The position numbers and the translations under genes are program-made. Below are positions 42,853 through 51,171 of a stretch of DNA of 64,000 nucleotides, piece after piece (positions within the stretch are counted from its first letter, which is position 1; every line of letters starts with the position of its first letter). The stretch lies in the NCBI GenBank assembly GCA_002344005.1, contig DDTD01000010.1, positions 1 to 64,000 on the forward strand, read 5' to 3'. The notes below the pieces were generated by a model, which worked only from the letters and a program-made list of their open reading frames with translations, did no database searches and was not told the DNA's origin. This DNA comes from Ignavibacteria bacterium UBA2373 (GTDB taxonomy: Bacteria > Bacteroidota > Ignavibacteria > Kapaibacteriales > UBA961).

Positions 42853-43260
42853 TTATCTTCTGAGAGCATCATTCACGGCTTGTATCGCTTTTGAGATAGC
42901 AGCAATAAATGATGCAGTTTTCATAAGGGGTTCTTCTACTTTATTTTGCACTTTCTTTTGCAATGTCGTCACTCTTTGCACCATATTGTCCACATTCTGA
43001 AGACTATTTTGCATTGTGTCCAACTGTATGTCAATATGTTCCAATGTTTCGGTTGTTTTTTTGAGTGTCGAGTTTACCAGCTCAAGAGTTGGTTCAATTT
43101 TTTTATTGGCATCTTCCAATACTCTTTGCGTTGATTGCAATGTTAAGGCAGTTGTGTCCAAAAATGTTTTTGCTCGTCCCAAAAAAATAATGACGGATAT
43201 GCACATAGCGGCGAAACTGCCAAGAGCAAGGAGTGCCACAATAGAGAGAATCGGGTTCAT
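42853..43260 (-). CDS. DUF948-like membrane-anchored coiled-coil protein
   Basis: A 135-residue protein with one N-terminal TM (ILSIVALLALGSFAAMCISVIIFL) followed by a long heptad-rich helix (about 30-115) in which Thr/Leu/Val repeats such as LQSTQRVLEDANKKIEPTLE suggest coiled coil. This is the DUF948 layout. It follows a YtxH gene by 17 bases; the pair is common in Gram-positive and FCB bacteria and is linked loosely to envelope or general stress. Function is unknown. Confidence 0.75.
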   Translation of the reverse strand: MNPILSIVALLALGSFAAMCISVIIFLGRAKTFLDTTALTLQSTQRVLEDANKKIEPTLELVNSTLKKTTETLEHIDIQLDTMQNSLQNVDNMVQRVTTLQKKVQNKVEEPLMKTASFIAAISKAIQAVNDALRR

Positions 43261-43277
43261 GATACTATTCTCGTGAG

Positions 43278-43724
43278 TTAAAGAAGTTCAGTGTCTTGAC
43301 TTTTTACTGATGCCATTTCTTGTTTGAATGCTTCTGAGCCAACTTTTACTGCATCCATTATTTTGGTTGTATTATCTTGGATAATTTCTTTTGCCGAAGA
43401 TGCTCTGAAACGTGCTTCTTGAATCATTCTATCGGCGCTATTCATAAGAGAGCCGGCTTGTTCTTTTGCATTTTGAACAATCTTTTCAGCTTGAATTTTA
43501 CCCTCATTGACACCTGTGAGAATTTGTGTTTGTTTTTCCCCTATGATGTCTTGTGCTTTATCTATCAAATCGCTGGATTTACGAGAAATATCCTCGCGTA
43601 ATTCTTTACCGCTTTTGGGAGCTAATAATAATGCGGTAATTGCTCCGACTGCCCCGCCGACAATAGCTCCAAGTACAAAACCTTTAGAATACGAATTCAC
43701 AATTTCTTTTCCGTCTTTGCTCAT
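43278..43724 (-). CDS. YtxH-domain protein
   Basis: A 148-residue protein with a glycine-rich hydrophobic hairpin (FVLGAIVGGAVGAITALLLAP, about 16-36) directly followed by KSGKELREDI, the YtxH hallmark. The rest is an amphipathic helix with A/E/Q repeats. It is the first gene of the two-gene operon with the DUF948 protein. YtxH proteins are general-stress-associated envelope proteins of unknown mechanism. Confidence 0.85.
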   Translation of the reverse strand: MSKDGKEIVNSYSKGFVLGAIVGGAVGAITALLLAPKSGKELREDISRKSSDLIDKAQDIIGEKQTQILTGVNEGKIQAEKIVQNAKEQAGSLMNSADRMIQEARFRASSAKEIIQDNTTKIMDAVKVGSEAFKQEMASVKSQDTELL

Positions 43725-43773
43725 GAGATTACTCCTAATTATAAAAATGTAGATATTACGATTGATTGTATGT

Positions 43774-44295
43774 TTACCACTGTTCCGGTAAAATTATGGG
43801 ATGACCTTGTGCGATAAGAATCATTTCTGCTAGCTCGCGCACTGCTCCATGACCTCCTTGCTTACTGCATATAAATGTTGCCGATTGTCGTACAGATTCT
43901 GCTGCATCTGCCGGACAAACCGCAAAAACACCTGTTCGCATAGCCGATAAATCATTGATATCATCGCCAATATATGCAATTTCCTCAAATGTCAAGCCAA
44001 GTTTTTCACAAAGTTCAGCGAGCACTTCATTTTTTTTCTTTGCGCCAAGATAGACATGAGCAATACGTAATTTCTCTGCTCTTTTTTGCACAATTGAAGT
44101 AGTTTCACTTGTAATGATGGCTGTGTGAATACCCGCAAGATGAAGTAATGTTATGCCCATACCGTCACGAGTGTCAAAGCGTTTCATTGCTTCGCCTTCT
44201 GCAGAATAGTACATTGCTCCGTCTGTAAGAGTTCCGTCCACATCCATGGCTAATAAACGAATTGCTGATAAACGCTGTTGTAAAGATTCATTCAT
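43774..44295 (-). CDS. kdsC: KdsC-type HAD phosphatase (3-deoxy-D-manno-octulosonate 8-phosphate phosphatase)
   Basis: A 173-residue HAD-family hydrolase without a large cap. Motif I is DVDGTLTDG (18-26), then FDTRDGMGI, motif II TSETT, the Lys in GAKKKNEVL, and motif III YIGDDINDLSAM. It ends KQGGHGAVRELAE, a pattern characteristic of KdsC, which makes KDO for lipopolysaccharide. The close neighbours are not LPS genes. It overlaps the TruC-like gene by ATGA. Related NeuA/KdsC-like phosphatases are the main alternative. Confidence 0.87.
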   Translation of the reverse strand: MNESLQQRLSAIRLLAMDVDGTLTDGAMYYSAEGEAMKRFDTRDGMGITLLHLAGIHTAIITSETTSIVQKRAEKLRIAHVYLGAKKKNEVLAELCEKLGLTFEEIAYIGDDINDLSAMRTGVFAVCPADAAESVRQSATFICSKQGGHGAVRELAEMILIAQGHPIILPEQW

Positions 44296-44990
44296 ATCGT
44301 CAACTTCATTCTGTGGAGTATTGTAGAAAAATACGAATCCGGCGGACAGTGAATATTCTGCTTTTCGCCGTCGTTTTCATAGTAAAATTCCAAACGCTGT
44401 GCATGAAGTAATAAACGATGACATCCGAAATGTTCTCGTGCCAGTGCATTTGTTTTGCCATCACCATGTTTTACATCACCCACAATAGGATATCCTTTAT
44501 ATGAACAGTGCAGACGAATCTGATGCCATCGTCCTGTTTTTGGGAGTGCTTTTATCAAAGAAAACCGAGATGAGGCATAACGTTCACTCGGAATATCAAG
44601 TTCTGAAAGTGCTATCGGCTCTACAATAGTGACCGCCTCTTTTCGCTCAGCTTTATAGGGCGTGTTGATGGCATGGTCAATACATAGCTCCGTCAGTATA
44701 TGTCCACGCACAACAGCAAGATATTCTTTTGTAATGAGTTGTTCATTGAACTGTTGGCGAATATATGACGCTGTTTCCGGTGTTAATGCAAAAAGAACTA
44801 TCCCGGAAGTTGCACGGTCAATTCTATGCACGGGATACAAATATTCTCCGGTGAGAGATTTAACCTGATGCATTAATGTAGTTTCATATTTATGTATATC
44901 GCTCGGATGCACCGCCATATCAATGGGTTTATAGACGGCGATATAGTGTTCAGACCTTTCTACAATGCGACATTCTTCGGCTTGTATCAT
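44292..44990 (-). CDS. truC: RluA-family pseudouridine synthase, TruC-like
   Basis: A 232-residue pseudouridine synthase. The catalytic block is VHRIDRATSGIVLFAL (Asp58). The late blocks LPKTGRWHQIRLHCSYKGYPIVGDVKHGDGKTN, split here by region (about 160-190), and REHFGCHRLLLHA (about 197-209) match TruC, which modifies U65 of tRNA, better than RluA or RluC. There is no S4 domain. It is the first gene of a pair with kdsC. Confidence 0.85.
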   Translation of the reverse strand: MIQAEECRIVERSEHYIAVYKPIDMAVHPSDIHKYETTLMHQVKSLTGEYLYPVHRIDRATSGIVLFALTPETASYIRQQFNEQLITKEYLAVVRGHILTELCIDHAINTPYKAERKEAVTIVEPIALSELDIPSERYASSRFSLIKALPKTGRWHQIRLHCSYKGYPIVGDVKHGDGKTNALAREHFGCHRLLLHAQRLEFYYENDGEKQNIHCPPDSYFSTILHRMKLTI

Positions 44991-45020
44991 AAAAAAACGT
45001 ATAAAATTTCATGTTCTCCG

Positions 45021-45028
45021 TAATTTTG
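45021..45028 (+). promoter_or_regulatory. Candidate -7 box of prmA promoter
   Basis: TAATTTTG is an exact TAnnTTTG match located 25 bases before the prmA ATG, in the short divergent gap with the TruC-like gene. The -33 box is not obvious. Confidence 0.4.
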
Positions 45029-45053
45029 ACAACAATTTACGAAAGCATGATGA

Positions 45054-45905
45054 ATGATACCTAAAATTTACTATCAAATTCAATTTGAAATTCTCGAAGA
45101 AAATTATGACATAGCCGTTGCGCTGCTCTCTACATTTCCGATTACAGGTATAGAAGAGGGGTTAGATGAACTTACTGTTACTCTCACTCATGGCATTAAA
45201 CCTGAGGATGTCTCTGCTGATATGATTGCCACCTTAGAAAATGTCGGTATAAAAGCCACAATCAAAGAAATACTCGATATTGTTGAACAAAATTGGGAGA
45301 AACAATGGGAAGAATCATTGCAACCTATCAAGGTTACGGACGATATATGGATTACACCTTCGTGGAAAAAAGAAGAGGTACAGGGCAAATATGTCATAAT
45401 CATTGATCCTAAAATGTCGTTCGGAACAGGCTATCATCCCACAACAAGAATGGTGTGTCGCTTAGTAGAAGAGTCCGTCACGCCGCAATCACAATGGTTG
45501 GATGTGGGCACAGGAACAGGTGTGCTGGCTATCCTTGCCGTGAAAGCCGGTGCATCCTCATGTCTTGGTTTTGATATTGATGAATGGTCAATAGAAAATG
45601 CAAAAGAAAATGTTACTATAAATAATGTTGAAACGAAGGTTTCTATTATTCAACATGATGTGGCTGCTTTCCCTTATGAGAATTATCATGGAATAGCTGC
45701 TAATTTATATCGTAACTTATTATTGCCTGCTTTACCGTCTTTTTTTAAAGCATTATCACTTCATAATGGAATTCTGATAGTTTCAGGAATCTTGGTGTAT
45801 GATGCAGATGAAATAATTACTGAAGCAGAAAAACAAGGATTTATCCTCGATTTAAAATTAATCGAAGGTGAATGGTGTGCAATCAGATTCTCATTGAGGA
45901 TGTAA
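45054..45905 (+). CDS. prmA: Ribosomal protein L11 methyltransferase
   Basis: A 283-residue protein with the PrmA two-domain layout: an N-terminal substrate-recognition domain (1-75), a linker with NWEKQWEESLQPI (80-92), and a SAM domain with DPKMSFGTGYHPTTRM (118-133) and LDVGTGTGVLAI (149-160). It trimethylates ribosomal protein L11. A ppx gene follows two bases after its stop. Confidence 0.93.
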   Translation: MIPKIYYQIQFEILEENYDIAVALLSTFPITGIEEGLDELTVTLTHGIKPEDVSADMIATLENVGIKATIKEILDIVEQNWEKQWEESLQPIKVTDDIWITPSWKKEEVQGKYVIIIDPKMSFGTGYHPTTRMVCRLVEESVTPQSQWLDVGTGTGVLAILAVKAGASSCLGFDIDEWSIENAKENVTINNVETKVSIIQHDVAAFPYENYHGIAANLYRNLLLPALPSFFKALSLHNGILIVSGILVYDADEIITEAEKQGFILDLKLIEGEWCAIRFSLRM

Positions 45906-45907
45906 TA

Positions 45908-46834
45908 ATGAAATTGTCCACAGCCGAAAAACCTGTCATTGCAGGAATTGATATTGGCACGAATACTATATTATTGACTATCGGCTATATTGTTGATAAT
46001 AATACAGTACATATCCTTCATGATGAAGTGCAGTTTGCGCGGCTTGGGAAAAATGTTGATTGTACAGGGTATATCGAAGAAGAGCGCATTATGGCTGCGG
46101 AAAATATTCTGAAAAAATATGCAGAAATATGTATAAACTTTGATACTGATGTGATATGCGCTGTTGCAACAAGTGCTATGCGTGATGCCCTTAACGGTAA
46201 AGAAGTACAATCACGACTTGAACATGCTTTAGGAGCAGCGGTAACAATTATTGAGGGTGAAGAAGAAGCACGCTTATGTTTTCTGGGCACTGTACCTCAT
46301 AAAGAAAAAGCTATGGTTATTGATATTGGCGGCGGCAGCACCGAAATTATTATTGGAACACATGAAAAAATAGAAGCAATGTACAGCATCAATATCGGCG
46401 CAGTGCGATTAACCGAGCGTTTTTTTCTACAATTGCCACCTACGCAAGAAAATATTTCCTGTGCGATAGAGTGTATTCATAATGAATTATCCCATATCTC
46501 TATAGAAAATGATTATCCGGTTTATTGTGTTGCCGGAACCCCCGTTACTTTAGCAAGTATTGCTTTAGGTTTGGAATCGTATGATTCAACAGTACTTAAT
46601 GGCTATGAGTTATCTGCATTAGTCATTACAATCATTCTGCAACAACTTTTGCATTCAACGCGCGATGAAATACTTCAAAATCAAGGAGTTGTTGAAAATA
46701 GGGCTGATATTTTACCTGCGGGCACACTAATTTTGGAAACATTGTTGAGAAAATATGAAAAAAGCAGCTGTTTTGTAAGTACAGGAGGTGTGCGTGTGGG
46801 TCTGATAAAAAATTATTATATACACCAATATTAA
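45908..46834 (+). CDS. ppx: Ppx/GppA-family exopolyphosphatase
   Basis: A 308-residue ASKHA-fold phosphatase. The first phosphate loop is AGIDIGTNTILLTIG (12-26), the second MVIDIGGGSTEIIIG (about 135-149), and the catalytic acidic residue lies in IEGEEEARL. It is of the short, roughly 300-residue type without C-terminal HD domains, which cleaves polyphosphate or pppGpp. It starts two bases after prmA, so it is translationally coupled; I use the ATG at 45908 with AGGATG before it. Confidence 0.9.
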   Translation: MKLSTAEKPVIAGIDIGTNTILLTIGYIVDNNTVHILHDEVQFARLGKNVDCTGYIEEERIMAAENILKKYAEICINFDTDVICAVATSAMRDALNGKEVQSRLEHALGAAVTIIEGEEEARLCFLGTVPHKEKAMVIDIGGGSTEIIIGTHEKIEAMYSINIGAVRLTERFFLQLPPTQENISCAIECIHNELSHISIENDYPVYCVAGTPVTLASIALGLESYDSTVLNGYELSALVITIILQQLLHSTRDEILQNQGVVENRADILPAGTLILETLLRKYEKSSCFVSTGGVRVGLIKNYYIHQY

Positions 46835-46850
46835 AGTATGAAAAACACCT

Positions 46851-48158
46851 ATGGAAACACCAATAGCAATTCATTGGTTTAGACGTGATTTACGACTTGA
46901 TGATAATCATGCATTATATAGGGCTTTACGCTGTGGATTACCTGTGATGCCAATTTTTATCTTTGATTCGACAATATTAGATGAACTCAGTGATAAAAGC
47001 GATGCTCGAGTCACCTTTATCTATGACACGCTCAAAGAATTAGATAAACAATTACAACATTATGGTTCATCCTTGAAAATATTCTACGGTAAACCTTCGA
47101 AAATATGGGAAGAAATTACTAAAGAATATTCGGTAAAAGCAGTATTCTTTAATAGAGACTATGAACCTTATGCCTTATCGCGCGATACGATGATTGAAAT
47201 TGCTCTTCGTAAAAAAGGTATTGATGTCTGGCATTACAAAGATCAGGTAATATTTGAACAAAATGAAATTACAAAGGATAATGGCTTACCTTATACTGTT
47301 TATACACCATACTCAAAAAAATGGCGACATACTATAACCGAAGAACATTATCAGCCATTTTTATGTAAACAGTATTATAGTCAATTTTTAAAAGTCAAGA
47401 TTCCATTTCCCAACCTTGATATGATTGGATTTTCACGAACATCTATTGCATTACCGCCTTGTACTATTGATATTGCTCAAATTATGCGTTATCATACTAC
47501 CAGAGATTTACCGGCAGTGGATGATACAACCCGTTTGGGTATTCACTTACGCTTTGGCACTATTAGTATTCGTTCTTTAGTTACAATTGCATTACAAAGT
47601 AATGAAACTTTTGTCAAAGAATTACAATGGCGTGAATTTTTTATGCAGATTTTATGGCATTTTCCGTATGTTGTCCATAATGCATTTCGGCCTGAATATG
47701 ATGCGATACAATGGCGTAATAATGAAGAAGATTTTATTGCTTGGACGCAGGGAAAAACCGGTTATCCTCTTGTTGATGCGGGTATGAGGCAATTAAATGC
47801 TACGGGATTTATGCATAATCGTGTACGTATGGTGACGGCAAGTTTTCTTTGTAAACATTTGCTTATTGATTGGCGCAAAGGCGAACATTATTTTGCAGTG
47901 AAATTATTAGACTTTGAACTCTCTGCCAATAATGGCAATTGGCAATGGGCTGCCGGCACGGGATGTGATGCAGCACCATATTTTCGAGTATTTAATCCGA
48001 CAATGCAACAAGAAAAATTTGATTCTGATTTTCGATATTGTAAACATTGGGTGCCTGAATTTGGCAGTACTGCTTATCCGGCACCGATTGTAGAACATAC
48101 TTTTGCTCGGGAGAGAGCATTGCAAACTTATAAAGCGGCATTACAATCACATATATAA
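46851..48158 (+). CDS. phrB: Deoxyribodipyrimidine photolyase
   Basis: A 435-residue protein of the cryptochrome/photolyase family. The N-terminal antenna domain starts IHWFRRDLRLDDNHAL, and the FAD domain has ELQWREFFMQILWHFP, GKTGYPLVDAGMRQLNATGF, MHNRVRMVTASFLCKHLLIDW and ANNGNWQWAAGTGCDAAPYF. These blocks, including the conserved tryptophans and Asn, point to a class I CPD photolyase using light to repair UV dimers. It lies 16 bases after ppx. Confidence 0.93.
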   Translation: METPIAIHWFRRDLRLDDNHALYRALRCGLPVMPIFIFDSTILDELSDKSDARVTFIYDTLKELDKQLQHYGSSLKIFYGKPSKIWEEITKEYSVKAVFFNRDYEPYALSRDTMIEIALRKKGIDVWHYKDQVIFEQNEITKDNGLPYTVYTPYSKKWRHTITEEHYQPFLCKQYYSQFLKVKIPFPNLDMIGFSRTSIALPPCTIDIAQIMRYHTTRDLPAVDDTTRLGIHLRFGTISIRSLVTIALQSNETFVKELQWREFFMQILWHFPYVVHNAFRPEYDAIQWRNNEEDFIAWTQGKTGYPLVDAGMRQLNATGFMHNRVRMVTASFLCKHLLIDWRKGEHYFAVKLLDFELSANNGNWQWAAGTGCDAAPYFRVFNPTMQQEKFDSDFRYCKHWVPEFGSTAYPAPIVEHTFARERALQTYKAALQSHI

Positions 48159-48176
48159 TTTTTTTGAGGATTTTTT

Positions 48177-48599
48177 ATGGCTTCCAATAAAACGCAACCT
48201 ACAGATATGTCTGTAGAAGATTTTTTACAATCAATAGCTTCAGAAAATATTCGCAAGGATTGTTATGAACTATGTGCAATGATGCAGGATATTACAAAAG
48301 ATAAACCGGTTATGTGGGGAAATTCAATGGTCGGTTTCGGGCAATATTCATATAAATATAAAACTGGCAGAGAGGGTACATGGTTTATTGTCGGTTTTTC
48401 GCCAAAGAAGAAGAATATTTCTGTGTATTGTATGTCGGGTTTTGAAGAGCATGGACATTTACTTGAGAAATTAGGTAAGTTTACAATCGGGGCATCGTGC
48501 TTGTATATAAATTCTTTGGGTGATATTCAGAAAAGTATTCTTCGCGACCTTATTCGTGAATCGGTACATATCATACGAAAAGCATATCCTGCATCATAA
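48177..48599 (+). CDS. DUF1801-family protein
   Basis: A 140-residue soluble protein. The pattern VEDFLQSIASENIRKDCYEL, MWGNSMVGFGQYSYKY, GREGTWFIVGFSPKKKNIS and YCMSGFEEH is typical of DUF1801 (YdhG-like fold). No enzymatic residues are known for the family. It follows the photolyase by 18 bases and ends that operon. Confidence 0.85.
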   Translation: MASNKTQPTDMSVEDFLQSIASENIRKDCYELCAMMQDITKDKPVMWGNSMVGFGQYSYKYKTGREGTWFIVGFSPKKKNISVYCMSGFEEHGHLLEKLGKFTIGASCLYINSLGDIQKSILRDLIRESVHIIRKAYPAS

Positions 48600-48677
48600 T
48601 GAAAAATCACAATAGAGTGAATAATGTGGTATTGCAGTATAATAGATTTGTTAAAAATCATTAAATAACCTAATAAC

Positions 48678-48712
48678 CTCAAGAAAGTCATTCATAGAAT
48701 GACTTTCTTGAG
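48678..48712. terminator. Perfect 16-bp hairpin between convergent genes
   Basis: CTCAAGAAAGTCATTC (48678-48693), loop ATA, GAATGACTTTCTTGAG (48697-48712). It sits between the DUF1801 gene and rpoN, which converge. There is no T-run on either side, so it would act as a structured, bidirectional, weakly classical terminator or as an mRNA 3' end stabiliser. Confidence 0.65.
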
Positions 48713-48728
48713 AGAGCCGATAAATTTA

Positions 48729-50447
48729 TTACAATTCTCTGCGTAATCGTGCTACAGGAATTCGTAATTGTTCTCTGTATTTTGCAACGGTGCGACGAGC
48801 TATATTAAGTCCCAATTTTTTTAATTCTTTTGTGAGTTTTTCATCGCTCATGGGTTTACCCTTTTTCTCACTATCAATAAGTTCTTTAATTCTTTGTTTT
48901 ACAATTCTCGTTGATATTTCTTCACCATCGTCTGAGGGTAAAGATTCTGAAAAAAAGTATCGTAACTCAAAAGTCCCATACGGAGTTTGAGCAAATTTTC
49001 CATTGACAATACGACATATTGTCGAAACATCAAGCCCTGTATCATCGGCAACATCTTTATAAATTAAAGGTCGTAATCCTTCTTGACCAATTTTGAAAAA
49101 ATCCTTTTGCAATCCCGCAATACCTGTCATCACTTTCAGCATGGTAATTTTACGTTGGTGAATCGCCTGTAAAAGAAATTTTGCATCATCGAATTTTTTT
49201 CGCAGCCAATGCTTGGTGTCCTTATTATATTTATTGACACGCGCATCTTTTTTTAAACGCTCATACATTTTATTGACCCGTAATTCGGGTATGCGTGAAT
49301 CATTGATGACAATAATTATATCGTCAGTTTTTTCATCATAGTCAATAGAATAATCCGGAATAACCGTACTTGACATACCAAGAGAATCACCTTGACCGGG
49401 TTTGGGATTAAGATGTCGGATAATATCTAAAGCTGATTTTAATTCCTCTTCATTTATACCGAGTGATCTCATAATGATATGGTAATGCTTCATGGTAAAG
49501 CTGTCATACGCTTGTTCTAAAACGCGTATTGCATTTTTATGGTCATCATCGTGATTATCACTCATATATAATTGGGCAAGAAGACACTCTTGCACGGAAC
49601 GTGAGCCGACGCCGGGTGGATCTAATTGGCGAATCATCGAGAGAACTCTTTCAATGTCATTCATCGAAGCCAATGGTAAAAGTCCGGCATTCGTTGTCGG
49701 TTTCGATGAAATTTGCGGACTGTTTTTCTTAAATAAAGTTGCGCTTGATTTAAATGTTGCATCAAGTGCATATTGCAGCGCCGGATTACTCGCATCATCC
49801 GTCGGCTGCTCTTCTTGTGTTTGTGCCTGTTTTTCTTGTTTTATGATTTCATGGTTAATATCTATGATTTCATCATTGATTTCTTCCAATAATTCTTTTA
49901 AGTCTCGACGTAAATATCCGTCATCATCCAAATTACCAATAATACATTCACCAATTATTCTTTCGATGCGATTAATTTCGAGTAGGCGAAATTGATCTGT
50001 AAGTTCATCAAAAAAACTGCGATGTTCTTTAATTTGAAATCCAAAACCATTGTCATCATCATCATCAAAATCACGTGGCTGATCACTTATAGTATTATCT
50101 TGCCACGCTGTTTCGTAAAATTCAAAAGGATCTGTTACCGATTCATTCAATTCGGTACTAACATAGTCTTGATCATCAGATCCATACGAATCGTTATCAT
50201 CATACAAATCGGGTGAAGCAGAAAATACCTGCTCATCTTTTTCCGATTGAGGAATAAATTCCGGCTCTTGCAATTCCTCATAATTATCAATTTCGTTCAC
50301 CTCTTCGAGCATTGGATTTTCCTCGATTTCTTGGCGAATATGTTGTTCCAATTGAAGAATAGGCAATTGCAGTAATTTGAGATATTGTATTTGCTGCGGC
50401 GTAAGGGTTTGTTGCAATGAAGTTGTCAAACTCAAAGACATTTTCAT
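48729..50447 (-). CDS. rpoN: RNA polymerase sigma-54 factor RpoN
   Basis: A 572-residue protein. Region I, a Gln/Leu-rich activator-binding segment, is LSLTTSLQQTLTPQQIQYLK (4-23). Region II is long and very acidic (about 45-240). The core-binding and HTH regions carry LDPPGVGSRSVQECLLAQL and DDTGLDVSTICRIVNGK. The RpoN box ARRTVAKYR (550-558) reads the -24 element. The acidic region is longer than in enteric RpoN. The ATG overlaps the preceding DUF3109 stop (ATGA). Confidence 0.96.
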   Translation of the reverse strand: MKMSLSLTTSLQQTLTPQQIQYLKLLQLPILQLEQHIRQEIEENPMLEEVNEIDNYEELQEPEFIPQSEKDEQVFSASPDLYDDNDSYGSDDQDYVSTELNESVTDPFEFYETAWQDNTISDQPRDFDDDDDNGFGFQIKEHRSFFDELTDQFRLLEINRIERIIGECIIGNLDDDGYLRRDLKELLEEINDEIIDINHEIIKQEKQAQTQEEQPTDDASNPALQYALDATFKSSATLFKKNSPQISSKPTTNAGLLPLASMNDIERVLSMIRQLDPPGVGSRSVQECLLAQLYMSDNHDDDHKNAIRVLEQAYDSFTMKHYHIIMRSLGINEEELKSALDIIRHLNPKPGQGDSLGMSSTVIPDYSIDYDEKTDDIIIVINDSRIPELRVNKMYERLKKDARVNKYNKDTKHWLRKKFDDAKFLLQAIHQRKITMLKVMTGIAGLQKDFFKIGQEGLRPLIYKDVADDTGLDVSTICRIVNGKFAQTPYGTFELRYFFSESLPSDDGEEISTRIVKQRIKELIDSEKKGKPMSDEKLTKELKKLGLNIARRTVAKYREQLRIPVARLRREL

Positions 50448-51028
50448 ACGATTTCTCCCGATGATGTCATGGAACTCTGTGCATGGGTCAATAATCTGTT
50501 ATACCATTGCTCTCCGTAAAGGCGAATAATCGGTTCTTTTAAGAAGTGTACTATCGCAACATTGTTTTTTTTGCCATTTTCTATAGCTTCGTGACATTCA
50601 TCAAAGGGTTCGTATGACAAAAAATCACCACCGAAGTTTCGTACTCTTAAAGGGAACAGATGGCATGAAATGGGTTTTTTGAATGTTGTCAGTTCATTAT
50701 TATATGCTTTTTCAAGTGAGCATTTTGCGATATTATTATCATAATAAACAAATACGCAGTCTGTATTGTCAATACAGTGGGTTTCAAGTGAACCATCGTC
50801 ATTTGTTTGTACAAAACCATGTACGCGAATATATTCTGCGGATTCATTTGTAAGATAAGTGAGTGCATGAGGTAATGCTGACTCTATCTGCCGGACTTCC
50901 GACTCACGCAAGGGGGCACCCCCGCCACCGGACAAAGTGCAACATGCTCCTTTGCATTGTTGGGTATCACACAGAAACTGATCTGTGATAATCCGTTCAT
51001 CTATGAGAATGGAATCAATAAGAAACAT
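50444..51028 (-). CDS. DUF3109-family Cys-rich protein
   Basis: A 194-residue protein resembling YkgJ/DUF3109 proteins. It has a cysteine cluster (Cys20, Cys25, Cys29, Cys30 in FLCDTQQCKGACC) and a glycine-rich GGGGAPL, then further cysteines in HCIDNTDCVF, AKCSLEKA, ISCHLFPLRV and DECHEA. A zinc or Fe-S site is expected; function is unknown. The ATG at 51028 (MFLIDSILI) matches the family start. It overlaps rpoN by ATGA. Confidence 0.87.
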   Translation of the reverse strand: MFLIDSILIDERIITDQFLCDTQQCKGACCTLSGGGGAPLRESEVRQIESALPHALTYLTNESAEYIRVHGFVQTNDDGSLETHCIDNTDCVFVYYDNNIAKCSLEKAYNNELTTFKKPISCHLFPLRVRNFGGDFLSYEPFDECHEAIENGKKNNVAIVHFLKEPIIRLYGEQWYNRLLTHAQSSMTSSGEIV

Positions 51029-51171
51029 AATCCCCCGACCTGTCCTTCGATTACTATACAAAATGGTATAATTTTTGATGCTGCTGTGGCTAAACTACAA
51101 AAAAAATCTGAAAAAACATAGGATTTGTTATTGCTTCTGTTATATTTGCCCTTTCTCTGTGTCAAAACATC

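Noticed and set aside
48678..48712. Perfect hairpin as an integration site or mobile element end
   Set aside because: There is no integrase or transposase nearby and no target duplication; its position between convergent stops fits an mRNA 3' end.
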